A stretch of DNA of 64,000 bases from Biostraticola tofi (GTDB lineage: Bacteria; Pseudomonadota; Gammaproteobacteria; Enterobacterales; Enterobacteriaceae): the NCBI RefSeq assembly GCF_004343195.1, contig NZ_SMCR01000004.1:124001-188000 (forward strand). Direction: 5' to 3'. Shown here piece by piece: positions 16,686 through 25,960 of this stretch. Under the pieces are notes generated by a model that saw nothing but the letters and a program-made list of their open reading frames with translations, made no database searches and had not been told where the DNA came from. Position 1 is the first letter of the stretch. Each line of letters begins with the position of its first letter. The position numbers were made by a program, and so were the translations under genes.

Positions 16686-19091
16686 ATGGCTGACAAGGCC
16701 GATAAACACGATCTGAAGGGAAAAGCACAGTTTAAACGCTGTTCAGCTAATCCAAACCCTCTGCGGCAAGCATGTGCCGACCATGCCCATACTGGCCAGC
16801 ACACCCATGCCGCAAAGCATATCCATGCTGCAGAGCATATCCATGCTGGCGGACAGGCGGCTGCTGGCTGCCATGCTGATGACTCCGAGGCCAAGTCCGC
16901 GGGCGGTTGCTGTAGCGTGGCGCCGGTCTCATGGGTAAAGCTGGCGGCGGCGCAGGCGGTAGATGACGGCATACGGACTCCGGTGCGAATCATGCAGATG
17001 GATTGCCCGACTGAAGAGGGGATGATCCGCAAAAAGTTGGGCACGATGGCCGTGGTGACCGGTCTCGAATTTAACCTGATGCAGCGCATTCTGACCATCA
17101 CCCATGCGCCGGGCTCCCTGGACAGCATTCTGGCGGCGATCCGCACGCTGGGATTCGAACCCGAAGTCCCTGATGCCAGTGGCCACATCCCTGATACCCC
17201 ACAGTCGGACAAAGCGCGCTGGCCACTAGTGCTTGCCGCTTTCGCCGCGGTAGCCTCCGAGGCAGCCCATTGGCTGGGCGCAACAGAATGGCTTTCGGCG
17301 GGCCTGGCGCTATTGGCGATCATCGCCTGCGGCCTTTCGACCTATAAAAAAGGCTGGCTGGCGATCCGTAACGGCAACCTCAACATTAATGCCTTGATGA
17401 GTATTGCCGTCACCGGGGCCATCGCCCTCGGACAATGGCCGGAGGCCGCCATGGTAATGGTGCTGTTTACCCTGGCCGAACTGATTGAGGCCAAGTCGCT
17501 GGATCGCGCTCGCAACGCTATCTCTGGCCTGATGAAACTGGCCCCCGAGCAGGCTCAGGTCAAACAGGACGACGGTACATGGCAAGAGGTTAACGTCAAC
17601 GCCGTGGCAATTGGCAGTCTGGTCAGGGTCAGGCCCGGTGAGCGCGTGGCGCTGGATGGCGACATTACCGAGGGCAGTTCGGCTATTAATCAAGCCCCGA
17701 TCACCGGAGAAAGCCTGCCGGTCGATAAAGCCGTCGGCGACAGCGTTTTTGCCGGCACAATCAATCAATCCGGCTCTTTTGAGTATCGGGTAACCGCTGC
17801 CGCCGGCAGTTCTACACTGGCGCGTATTATTCACGCCGTTGAGCAGGCTCAGAGCGTCAAGGCGCCTACCCAGCGTTTTGTCGATCGCTTTGCCCGGATA
17901 TATACGCCGCTGGTGTTTGCGGCTGCGCTGGCGGTAGCCATTTTGCCGCCGCTGCTGATGGGGGGGGAGTGGCAGCCATGGATTTATAAAGCACTGGTGA
18001 TGTTGGTCATCGCCTGTCCCTGCGCGTTGGTTATTTCTACTCCAGTAACCATTGTCAGCGGGCTGACTGCGGCTGCGCGTGTGGGCATCCTGATCAAGGG
18101 AGGCATCTATCTTGAGCAAGGCCGCAAGCTTGCCTGGCTGGCGCTGGATAAAACCGGCACGCTGACCCATGGCAAGCCCGCATTGACAGATGCCGAGTCG
18201 ATGAAGGGCATTCAGGAAGTAACGGCCCGCCGTCTGGCCTTCAGCCTGGCTTCCCGCTCGGATCATCCGGTATCAAGGGCCATTGTCGCCGCAGCCGACC
18301 ATCGCGATATCGAGCCATGGGCAGTGACGGCATTTAGCGCCATTCCCGGCCAGGGGATCCAAGGGCTTATCAACGGTAAGCTTTATCGACTGGGAAACCA
18401 GCGCATGCTGTCAGCGGCTTTTCGTGGTCCGGCAACGCTAGCCCTGCGGATAAATCAGCTTGAACAGCAGGGTAAAACGGTGATCATCCTGGCAGGTGAG
18501 GCAGGTGAGGCAGGTGAGGCAGGAGTACTGATGCTGTTTGCCGTAGCCGACACCGTCCGGGAAAGCAGCAGGCAGGCCATTGACCAGATGCACCGTCTAG
18601 GCATCAGCACTGTTATGTTGACCGGTGACAATTCTCATACCGCCCAGGCGATTGCTCAGCAGGTAGGAATCGATAAGGCCATGGGGAATCTGTTACCGGA
18701 AGATAAAATGGCTGAAGTTGCCGGCTTTAGCCGCCAGGGCCTGGTGGGAATGGTCGGCGATGGCATCAATGATGCCCCGGCGCTGGCACGTGCCGATATT
18801 GGTTTCGCCATGGGTGCCATGGGCACCGACACCGCCATCGAAACTGCCGACGTGGCGCTGATGGATGACGATTTGCGAAAGATTCCGTTATTCGTCAACC
18901 TGTCCCGCCGAACCCATCAGATCCTGATAGAGAACATCGTCCTGGCGCTGGGCATCAAGGTGGTTTTCCTGGCCGCGACCCTTGCAGGGATGGGAACCTT
19001 GTGGATGGCGGTTTTTGCCGATGTCGGCGCCAGTCTGCTGGTGGTTGCCAATGGCCTGCGGTTATTGCGCAATAGAAAACCGACGATATGA
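16686..19091 (+). CDS. zntA: Zn/Cd/Pb-exporting P1B-type ATPase (ZntA/CadA family)
   Basis: 801 residues. The N-terminus (~30-75) is a His-rich tail with THAAKHIHAAEHIHAGG-type repeats and a Cys pair (GGCCS), then one HMA domain with MDCPTEEGMIRKK (~105), where Cys-Pro-Thr-Glu replaces the GMTCxxC of CopA, as in CadA/ZntA of soil bacteria. Then membrane helices, TGES (~340), the CPC motif IACPCALVIS (~445), DKTGTLTHG (~487), HP in [22 protein letters not shown] (~690) and the invariant Asp/Lys of the last helices. It exports Zn(II)/Cd(II)/Pb(II). Oddity: before TGDN (~605) a 9-base tandem repeat inserts three Gly-Glu-Ala units (GEAGEAGEAG). Controlled by the adjacent cadR. Confidence 0.95.
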   Translation: MADKADKHDLKGKAQFKRCSANPNPLRQACADHAHTGQHTHAAKHIHAAEHIHAGGQAAAGCHADDSEAKSAGGCCSVAPVSWVKLAAAQAVDDGIRTPVRIMQMDCPTEEGMIRKKLGTMAVVTGLEFNLMQRILTITHAPGSLDSILAAIRTLGFEPEVPDASGHIPDTPQSDKARWPLVLAAFAAVASEAAHWLGATEWLSAGLALLAIIACGLSTYKKGWLAIRNGNLNINALMSIAVTGAIALGQWPEAAMVMVLFTLAELIEAKSLDRARNAISGLMKLAPEQAQVKQDDGTWQEVNVNAVAIGSLVRVRPGERVALDGDITEGSSAINQAPITGESLPVDKAVGDSVFAGTINQSGSFEYRVTAAAGSSTLARIIHAVEQAQSVKAPTQRFVDRFARIYTPLVFAAALAVAILPPLLMGGEWQPWIYKALVMLVIACPCALVISTPVTIVSGLTAAARVGILIKGGIYLEQGRKLAWLALDKTGTLTHGKPALTDAESMKGIQEVTARRLAFSLASRSDHPVSRAIVAAADHRDIEPWAVTAFSAIPGQGIQGLINGKLYRLGNQRMLSAAFRGPATLALRINQLEQQGKTVIILAGEAGEAGEAGVLMLFAVADTVRESSRQAIDQMHRLGISTVMLTGDNSHTAQAIAQQVGIDKAMGNLLPEDKMAEVAGFSRQGLVGMVGDGINDAPALARADIGFAMGAMGTDTAIETADVALMDDDLRKIPLFVNLSRRTHQILIENIVLALGIKVVFLAATLAGMGTLWMAVFADVGASLLVVANGLRLLRNRKPTI
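18497..18522 (+). repeat. 9-base in-frame tandem repeat inside the zntA-like gene
   Basis: Three near-perfect copies of GCAGGTGAG lie in the coding sequence and give the peptide (AGE)3. The unit is a multiple of three, so copy changes would alter the loop length in the nucleotide-binding domain but not the frame. Confidence 0.85.
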
Positions 19092-19286
19092 TCTGATGGT
19101 CTACGCACGTTGTCATAAACGTTGATATCACGCCGGGGGCAACCGCTGGCGTTTTTCCGTTTAGAACAGCGAAACGGCAGGGCATCTGACCAGACGGCCC
19201 GGGAGAAGTGAGGTGGTAATAAAATGTGTGAGGTGGCGTTTTTTTGATAGTATTAAAGGCAATGAATGAAGTCCGAGGGACACCCC

Positions 19287-21053
19287 ATGCTAAGGCATCT
19301 GAGCCAGGACGAAACAACGCGGTTGCAGACGCTTAAGTCCCTGCAAATCCTTGATGAAACCCAGGACCATATTCTGGACACCATCACGGCTATCGTCTGT
19401 CAGATGCTGGATATGCCTAATGCGATGGTGACACTGCTCACCGCAGAAAGACAGCACATCCTTTCCAAAATTGATTTTCCGGTTGATGAAACCCGCTGGG
19501 TAGATGCGTTTTGCAAATACACCGTCCAGCAAAACGACTTGCTGGTGTGTGAAGATACCCATGAAGATGAACGGTTCAGGGAAAATCCTTATGTCACCGG
19601 CGCTCCCCATATCCGTTTTTATGCCGGTATGCCAATCAAAACGCTGGAGGGCTATGCCCTGGGCAGCTTTTGCGTGGTGGACTATAAACCGCGCACGCTC
19701 AGCGAAACGCAACAACAACTGCTGCGGGATCTGAGTGAAATAGTCATGTCACTGATGGCGTCGAGAAATGCCATCGGCTTTATTGATGCGGTCACCCTGC
19801 TGCCTAACCGTCAGCGGTTGATCGATGATATCGAAAAGCTGACGAAAGACGATCAGGAATATCTGCTGATACTTATCGATACCATCGATATCTCGTATGC
19901 GTATGAAATGGGCCGAGCACTGGGTATGCCGGCGGTAGAAAATGTGCTGAAGGATATCGGCGCTTTTCTGCGTATGACTTTTCATAACCACGAGCGTGTG
20001 TATTGTGCGGCTACCGGGCGTTTCGCCCTATTGATTAATATTTCGCGTAAAGAATCGACTCTGGCGACGTTGCGGGACTGCGCCGCCAGGATCCAGCAAA
20101 GCGTTATCAGCCACGTGCCGATAAAACTGGATATGTTTGTCGGCTATACATCATTTAACGCCACGACCGGGGCTGCCCAGGAGGTATTGCGCAAGGCGCT
20201 GAGCGCACTGCACGACGCCATTGCTGAAAATACTCCTCAAAGTGACTATCAGCTGGAAGCGGATATCGCCAAAACTCGTGCCTTTACTCTTATCAGTGAT
20301 CTGGGCGAGGCGCTGCGCAAGGATGAGGGACTGTATCTGGTTTATCAGCCTAAAATTGAGCTTCGCACCCGAAAAGTGGTGGGCGCCGAGGCGCTGATTC
20401 GCTGGAAACACCCAGTACTGGGTAATGTTTCGCCGGCGCAGTTTATTCCGCTGGCGGAAAATACCACCTTGATCCGTCCTCTGACCGATTGGGTCATCGA
20501 CAATGTTGCTCGCCAGATTAATCGTTGGAAGAAGAAAAATCTCTTCATGTCGGTGTCGATTAACATTACCGCCAATAATTTGTCCGAGGGGGATTTTGCC
20601 GAGCGGCTGATGTCCACTCTGCAGGATTATCAATTGACTGCTGCAGATATCGAAATCGAGTGTCTGGAAACGCAGAAAATACTGGAAAGCAACGTCGCTC
20701 TTAGCTCCATCGCGATGCTGAAACGTCTAGGTTTTTTAATTTCGCTTGATGATTTCGGATCCGGTTACAGCAACCTTACCTATCTGAATAAAATCCCCAT
20801 CGATATCATCAAAATAGATAAATCATTAATAGATAATATCAATAAAGATACGAATAGTAGAGTTATTATCAAGTCCCTCATTTCCATGCTGCACAAGCTA
20901 CACTATGTGGTATTAGCTGAAGGAGTCGAGGATCAGAAAACCATTGATTATCTCGTTTCCTTAGGCTGCGATCAGGTGCAGGGATATCACCTGTCTCGCC
21001 CCTTGATGCCGGCAGAATTTGCCCGGTGGTGTGAAAACCACGACATACCCTAA
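19287..21053 (+). CDS. GAF-(degenerate GGDEF)-EAL c-di-GMP phosphodiesterase
   Basis: 588 residues from ATG 19287, which has the better ribosome site (GAGG, 9 bases before); 19266 is also possible. Order: a GAF sensor (~10-155, MLDMPNAMVTLLTAERQ ... RFYAGMPI), a GGDEF-like domain (~175-310) without the GGDEF signature (the site reads AATGRFALLI), and a complete EAL domain (~325-588). The EAL part has the motif as AEALIRWKHP, the metal Asp pair in SLDDFGSGYSNL, the Glu in EGVEDQ and the LGCDQVQGY motif, so phosphodiesterase activity is expected. No membrane segment: a cytoplasmic enzyme sensing a small ligand through GAF. A diguanylate cyclase gene follows 53 bases later. Confidence 0.92.
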   Translation: MLRHLSQDETTRLQTLKSLQILDETQDHILDTITAIVCQMLDMPNAMVTLLTAERQHILSKIDFPVDETRWVDAFCKYTVQQNDLLVCEDTHEDERFRENPYVTGAPHIRFYAGMPIKTLEGYALGSFCVVDYKPRTLSETQQQLLRDLSEIVMSLMASRNAIGFIDAVTLLPNRQRLIDDIEKLTKDDQEYLLILIDTIDISYAYEMGRALGMPAVENVLKDIGAFLRMTFHNHERVYCAATGRFALLINISRKESTLATLRDCAARIQQSVISHVPIKLDMFVGYTSFNATTGAAQEVLRKALSALHDAIAENTPQSDYQLEADIAKTRAFTLISDLGEALRKDEGLYLVYQPKIELRTRKVVGAEALIRWKHPVLGNVSPAQFIPLAENTTLIRPLTDWVIDNVARQINRWKKKNLFMSVSINITANNLSEGDFAERLMSTLQDYQLTAADIEIECLETQKILESNVALSSIAMLKRLGFLISLDDFGSGYSNLTYLNKIPIDIIKIDKSLIDNINKDTNSRVIIKSLISMLHKLHYVVLAEGVEDQKTIDYLVSLGCDQVQGYHLSRPLMPAEFARWCENHDIP

Positions 21054-21106
21054 GTCAGAGGTCATCCCCTCAGCTAGGTGTTGGCTCTCTATCAAAAGTG
21101 TAGTTT

Positions 21107-22705
21107 ATGTTTAATTCTCTTTGGTCCAGAACGGATTTACGCCGCCTGATCGTTTTACTGACGGTGATGAGCATCATGGTTACCCTGGTTAATACCATTT
21201 ACGCAACCTATCGGGTGCAGAGGGAGCTGCTTGTCAGCAATACCCTCGAATCAAACCGGGTTTATGCCGCCAAGCTTGCCGCCAGTACCGAAATTTTCTT
21301 TCGCAATGCCCAGCAGCAACTGGCTTACAGTGCGCAAGAGGTGGCGAACAGATTTGAAGATAATGCTTTACTTGATGCCGAAGCCGAACGTCTCCGAGCG
21401 CAGACTGACAGCTTCAATTCGGTGGCGATTGTTGATAGTGACGGCGTGGTGCGCGCTGTATCCCCCCCAATGCTGCGATTGAAAGGCAGGCAACTGGATT
21501 CCCCCAGTTTGCGCCAGGCGCTGAAGCTGCGTAAGCCGCTTATCAGCCAGCCCTTCCTTTCCTCAGCCAATAACATGTTGGTGCTTATATCTCATCCGGT
21601 TATCAATCGGCAAGGGCGTTATCTGGGCTATGTCAGCGGCAGCCTCTACCTGAAACGTAAAAGCATTCTCAGCGAATTGCTGGCAGAACAGTACTACCGG
21701 GACGGCTCTTATCTGTATGTAGTTGATGATACTCATCACATTCTTTATGACAGCGATGTTTCCCGTATCGGTAAAGTGACCCGGCGGCAGTTTGACACCG
21801 GGGCTGCGGCGTTCGGCGGCGACAATGCTCAGGGGAGCATGGCGTGGACCGAGGGCAATGAGCATGAACTGGTCGGCTATGCCCGGGTACCGTCTGCCGG
21901 CTGGACCATCGTGGCGGTCAGGGGGACTGATGCGACCTTGAAGCCAATGGAAGGGCTGATACTTAAGGTGATAGGTAATAGCGCGCCCTGGCTAGTGATT
22001 ACGCTGCTTTTCGCTTGGCAGTTTGCCAGATTGATTGCCCAGCCTTTATGGCAACTGGCCAGGCGAGCCGGTGAAATGAATGAACCTGCGGTGTCGAATA
22101 ATATCAAGACTATCAAATCCTGGTATTTCGAAGCCTCGCAGTTAAAAAAGGCGATGCTTATCGGTATCGACCTGCTGCACCAACGCATCGGATCGCTGGT
22201 ATCAGAAGTGTTGCGTGATCCGTTGACCGGACTATCCAATCGACGCGGCCTGTATAATGCCCTCGAGTCATTACGGCAATCGTCAAAAAGATTCACCGTT
22301 ATTGCGCTGGATATTGACCATTTCAAGCGGGTCAATGATCTGTTCGGCCACGATGTGGGCGACACGGTCATCAGGAATGTCGCCGCCCAGCTGCGTCACT
22401 GCTCTCGTGAGGCGGATATCGTCTGTCGCAGCGGTGGGGAAGAATTTCTCCTTCTGCTGCCGGAAATGACTATGGAAGCCTCAATCGACGTCGCCGAGCG
22501 TATTCGACGGCATATTGCCGAATGTGAAATCAGCGTGGTCGGGCATATTACGGTATCAGTTGGGGTGGCATCCAGTCCTGCCGGCAATGATGATATTCCC
22601 TCAGTATTGAAACTGGCGGACGACGCGCTTTATCAGGCTAAACGCGAAGGTCGTAACCGGGTGGTTTCCCTCAGCGCCGCGACGGTAATCCCGCTGGAGG
22701 ACTGA
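21107..22705 (+). CDS. Membrane diguanylate cyclase with periplasmic dCache sensor
   Basis: 532 residues. Membrane helix ~14-34, a periplasmic double-Cache sensor (~40-280, with the Cache pattern around SVAIVDSDGVVRAVSPP and GYVSGSLYLK), a second helix (~285-308), a short linker, then a GGDEF domain (~365-525) with the intact active site as GGEEF (CRSGGEEFLLLLPE). The DPLTGLSNRRGLY and DIDHFKRVNDLFGHDVGD motifs are also complete, so c-di-GMP synthesis is expected. No RxxD inhibitory site is evident four residues ahead of GGEEF. It forms an opposing pair with the upstream phosphodiesterase. Confidence 0.93.
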   Translation: MFNSLWSRTDLRRLIVLLTVMSIMVTLVNTIYATYRVQRELLVSNTLESNRVYAAKLAASTEIFFRNAQQQLAYSAQEVANRFEDNALLDAEAERLRAQTDSFNSVAIVDSDGVVRAVSPPMLRLKGRQLDSPSLRQALKLRKPLISQPFLSSANNMLVLISHPVINRQGRYLGYVSGSLYLKRKSILSELLAEQYYRDGSYLYVVDDTHHILYDSDVSRIGKVTRRQFDTGAAAFGGDNAQGSMAWTEGNEHELVGYARVPSAGWTIVAVRGTDATLKPMEGLILKVIGNSAPWLVITLLFAWQFARLIAQPLWQLARRAGEMNEPAVSNNIKTIKSWYFEASQLKKAMLIGIDLLHQRIGSLVSEVLRDPLTGLSNRRGLYNALESLRQSSKRFTVIALDIDHFKRVNDLFGHDVGDTVIRNVAAQLRHCSREADIVCRSGGEEFLLLLPEMTMEASIDVAERIRRHIAECEISVVGHITVSVGVASSPAGNDDIPSVLKLADDALYQAKREGRNRVVSLSAATVIPLED

Positions 22706-23027
22706 TAATCTCCCGACCCAGGCAGCACTGACGGTTTTTTTCAGTATCTGACTGGCAAAGCCGTGAGCGGGGGCTACCCTTTTCGCATTGCCTCAGGATG
22801 AAGCTTGGGAAACCGCATAGTGATTAGGGTTGGAAATTTATCGCGAACTTATACACTATGGCGTTTAAAGGCGATTAATTTTAAAGAGAATTTTTTTTCC
22901 GGGTGAATTGAACTCTTTTTTACTCAGACGGCATGAGAAACATATTCGGTAGTTAAATTTAATATCGTACGGAAATATCAGTATTCTATTGGAAGACGAC
23001 AAAAAGGTTAAAAAGGTTATTTATTTT
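22706..23027. promoter_or_regulatory. Promoter region of proP
   Basis: 322 bases. AT-rich over the last ~150 bases, as in the E. coli proP region (osmoregulated P1 and Fis/RpoS-dependent P2). I cannot place a reliable -35/-10 or Fis site by eye and see no coding potential. Confidence 0.4.
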
Positions 23028-24533
23028 ATGAAATCACGAATAAAAGCGGTGAAGCCTATCGCGTTAAAGGATGTAACAATTATCGATGATTCCAAGCTGC
23101 GCAAAGCGATTACCGCCGCTTCGCTGGGCAATGCCATGGAATGGTTCGATTTCGGCGTATATGGGTTTGTGGCCTATGCGCTGGGGCAAGTATTTTTCCC
23201 CGGTGCCGATCCCGGTGTACAAATGATTGCCGCTTTGGCGACCTTTTCGGTGCCTTTTCTTATTCGCCCGCTGGGGGGGTTATTTTTCGGCACGCTGGGG
23301 GATAAATATGGTCGGCAAAAGATCTTATCTATCACCATAATTATCATGTCCATCAGTACATTTTGTATCGGCCTTATTCCATCGTATGCCTCGATCGGCA
23401 TCTGGGCGCCGATATTGCTGCTGCTGGCCAAAATGGCGCAGGGATTCTCGGTAGGCGGCGAATACACCGGCGCTTCCATATTTGTCGCTGAATATTCGCC
23501 CGATCGGAAACGGGGATTCATGGGCAGCTGGCTGGATTTCGGATCCATCGCCGGCTTCGTGCTGGGTGCCGGCCTGGTGGTGCTGATTTCGGCCATGGTC
23601 GGCGAAAAGGATTTCCTCGACTGGGGATGGCGTCTGCCGTTTTTCCTGGCGTTGCCGTTAGGCATTATCGGCCTCTACCTGCGCCATGCCCTTGAGGAAA
23701 CCCCGGCATTCCAGCAGCATGTGGAAAAACTGGAACAAGGCGATCGCGAGGGGCTGCACTCCGGCCCGAGAGTGTCATTTAAAGAAATCGCCACCAAGCA
23801 CTGGCGTAATCTGCTTATCTGCGTAGGGCTGGTGATTTCTACCAATGTCACCTACTACATGCTGCTGACCTACATGCCGAGTTATCTGTCCCATAATCTT
23901 CATTATTCCGAAGACCATGGCGTGCTCATTATTATCGCCATCATGTTGGGCATGCTGTTTGTTCAGCCGGTGATGGGGCTGCTGAGCGACAGATTCGGCC
24001 GTCGGCCGTTTGTCATTATCGGCAGTATCGCTCTGATGGCACTGGCTATTCCCTGCTTTGCGCTGATTAATAGCGACGTTATCGGCCTTATCTTCCTGGG
24101 GTTGCTGATACTGGCGATCATACTCAACTGCTTTACCGGCGTGATGGCGTCCACCTTGCCGGCGATGTTTCCGACCCATATCCGCTACAGTGCCCTTGCC
24201 AGTTCGTTTAACATCTCAGTGTTGGTTGCCGGTCTGACGCCGACTCTGGCTGCCTGGCTGGTTGAGTCCAGCGGCAATCTGTATATGCCGGCCTATTACC
24301 TGATGGTGGTTGCGCTGATAGGGCTGGCGACCGGTATCTTTATGAAGGAAACGGCGAACCGGCCGCTTAAAGGGGCTACCCCTTCAGCGTCGGATATTAC
24401 GGAAGCGAGGGAGATCCTGCAGGAGCACCACGACAATATCGAGCAGAAGATCGACGATATCAACGAACAGATCGCTGAGCTGGAGAAAAAGAAAGAAAAC
24501 CTGGTAAACCAGCACCCGACCATTAACGAATAA
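23028..24533 (+). CDS. proP: Proline/glycine betaine:H+ symporter ProP
   Basis: 501 residues from ATG 23028 (500 in E. coli); an upstream in-frame TTG would add 13 unlikely residues. Twelve membrane helices of the metabolite:H+ symporter branch of the MFS, with near-identical stretches such as AITAASLGNAMEWFDFGVYG, the loop 2-3 signature GDKYGRQK and SDRFGRRP. The C-terminal cytoplasmic coiled coil (~450-500, with NIEQKIDDINEQIAELEKKK) is the antiparallel dimer domain that sets the osmotic activation point of E. coli ProP. It imports compatible solutes under hyperosmotic stress. A hairpin follows the stop. Confidence 0.98.
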   Translation: MKSRIKAVKPIALKDVTIIDDSKLRKAITAASLGNAMEWFDFGVYGFVAYALGQVFFPGADPGVQMIAALATFSVPFLIRPLGGLFFGTLGDKYGRQKILSITIIIMSISTFCIGLIPSYASIGIWAPILLLLAKMAQGFSVGGEYTGASIFVAEYSPDRKRGFMGSWLDFGSIAGFVLGAGLVVLISAMVGEKDFLDWGWRLPFFLALPLGIIGLYLRHALEETPAFQQHVEKLEQGDREGLHSGPRVSFKEIATKHWRNLLICVGLVISTNVTYYMLLTYMPSYLSHNLHYSEDHGVLIIIAIMLGMLFVQPVMGLLSDRFGRRPFVIIGSIALMALAIPCFALINSDVIGLIFLGLLILAIILNCFTGVMASTLPAMFPTHIRYSALASSFNISVLVAGLTPTLAAWLVESSGNLYMPAYYLMVVALIGLATGIFMKETANRPLKGATPSASDITEAREILQEHHDNIEQKIDDINEQIAELEKKKENLVNQHPTINE

Positions 24534-24544
24534 TGAAAGTTAAG

Positions 24545-24569
24545 CCCCGGCGGATAAGGTCCGTCGGGG
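24545..24569. terminator. Hairpin between the convergent proP and mntP genes
   Basis: CCCCGGCGGA (24545-24554), loop TAAGG, then TCCGTCGGGG (24560-24569): a 10-pair stem with one G-U pair, placed between two convergent stops. Likely a bidirectional terminator although the T tract is weak. Confidence 0.6.
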
Positions 24570-24589
24570 TCTGAAACGGCTTTACCGTG

Positions 24590-25162
24590 TCACGGCGCGC
24601 TGAACAAGCCGAGATGTTCAAACAGGATAGTGCAGCCGATGCCTACCAGTACCACGCCGCCAAGCACTTCCGCCCACCGCCCCATGGCCGGCCCGATAAA
24701 GCGTCCCAGCAGTACCCCGCAAGAGGCCATCACCAGGGTCATCAGGCCGATAACCAGCGCGGTGGTGACGATATCGACCTGCAAAACCGATAATCCTACG
24801 CCAACCGCCAGGGCATCCAGGCTGGTAGCAATAGCCGTCATGACCAGCACGCAGAAGCTGTGTTTGACCGGCAGCGCCTGGTGTTGTGGTTTAGACCAGC
24901 CCTGGCGAATCATTCGTCCGCCCAGTACCGCAAGCAGGGTAAATGCAATCCAGTGATCCCAGGCCATGACATATTTGCTGGCGGCAAAGCCGGCGGCCCA
25001 GCCGATGAGGGGGGTAATGGCCTCAACAGTGCCAAAGATCATACCGGTTCTCAGGGCTTCACGCATACCCGGCCGCTCAAGCGACGCGCCCTTGCCGATA
25101 GAGGCAGCAAAAGCATCCATCGACATGGCGAACGCGAGGATGCAGGTAGCGTAAATATTCAT
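24590..25162 (-). CDS. mntP: Manganese efflux pump MntP
   Basis: 190 residues (188 in E. coli), six membrane helices. The paired Asp-containing motifs of the family are present: [15 protein letters not shown] (residues ~10-25) and [14 protein letters not shown] (~115-128), an internal duplication that forms the ion path. It exports excess Mn(II). In E. coli the gene is preceded by a yybP-ykoY riboswitch; the 25163-25364 leader here does not show the conserved elements of that motif. Confidence 0.95.
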   Translation of the reverse strand: MNIYATCILAFAMSMDAFAASIGKGASLERPGMREALRTGMIFGTVEAITPLIGWAAGFAASKYVMAWDHWIAFTLLAVLGGRMIRQGWSKPQHQALPVKHSFCVLVMTAIATSLDALAVGVGLSVLQVDIVTTALVIGLMTLVMASCGVLLGRFIGPAMGRWAEVLGGVVLVGIGCTILFEHLGLFSAP

Positions 25163-25960
25163 GTTCGTTACCGATTAAATAAGATGGGGTGTGAAGCAGG
25201 CAGAATGATAACGCGAATCGAGAGGAAATAAAAATGTTTAAAAACATTCAGTTAAGTATAGCTCAGGCTATATTTCATAGCATCGTATGGTTAAGGCATG
25301 AAAATTGCGCAATAACCCTGATATTACGCTGGATATAAGCAGGCTGTGATTGACATAATTAGAATGAGCATTGAGCATTGAGCATTGAGCATTGAGCATT
25401 GAGCATTGGGCATTGGGCATTGATCATTGGGCATTGATCATTGATCATTGATCATTGGGCATTGAGCAATCAGCAATCAGCAATCAGCAATACTCATCGC
25501 ATCCCTCGATGAGGGAGTTTGAAATTAATCGGCCAATGTTAATTAAGGCTAATAAACGGTGACTGATATGTTATTTTTTCTCAGTCAAAAATGTCAATAT
25601 TTCACCGTATTTCCTTGTTATAACTATTTTTTCAAATATATTGCGACTCATAAGATTTTATAATTTTTTTTCTGTATCCGGCCTATGCTATGTTACTGCC
25701 CTATTTTGTCCTCAATCACTCAGATTTAATTCCTTTCCCCCGGCTGCCGGTGACTAATTTTCTGCGTTGTAACGTTGTGAAAAAGTTAACTAGAGGGTAA
25801 GTGAACCGTCAGCGAAAGCCGTTTTCGCTCAAAATAGCTCATGGTCGTTCTTCAGGTGAGTAAAAAATTTCTGACAAGGTGAATACAGGGATAAGGCCGC
25901 ATCAGGAAATGACATTCCACCCCGGTCATCTGATGAAATTTCTAATACGAGGTTTTTTTC
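25163..25960. other. Long intergenic region between divergent mntP and the symporter gene
   Basis: 798 bases, AT-rich. It holds the 18-copy heptamer array (25365-25490) and otherwise no coding potential. The right third, 25640-25930, must carry the promoter and a leader of the symporter gene; I see no recognisable riboswitch and no convincing sRNA terminator. Confidence 0.5.
25365..25490. repeat. Heptamer tandem array, 18 units (TGAGCAT and variants)
   Basis: Reading in steps of 7 from 25365: six TGAGCAT, then a mosaic of TGGGCAT and TGATCAT, then TGAGCAA and three TCAGCAA. The variants are grouped by type, as expected from repeated slippage after point changes. The TGATCAT units create Dam GATC sites (four). 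It is intergenic, about 200 bases upstream of mntP and 470 bases before the symporter gene. Confidence 0.95.

Noticed and set aside
17310-18266. 318-codon open frame on the minus strand
   Set aside because: Antisense shadow of the zntA-like ATPase; composition and lack of motifs show it is not a gene.
25163-25364. yybP-ykoY manganese riboswitch upstream of mntP
   Set aside because: The minus-strand leader lacks the conserved internal-loop sequences and the paired stems that I would expect, although E. coli mntP has one.
25365-25490. CRISPR array
   Set aside because: The units are 7 bases long and directly abut one another; there are no spacers and no cas genes.
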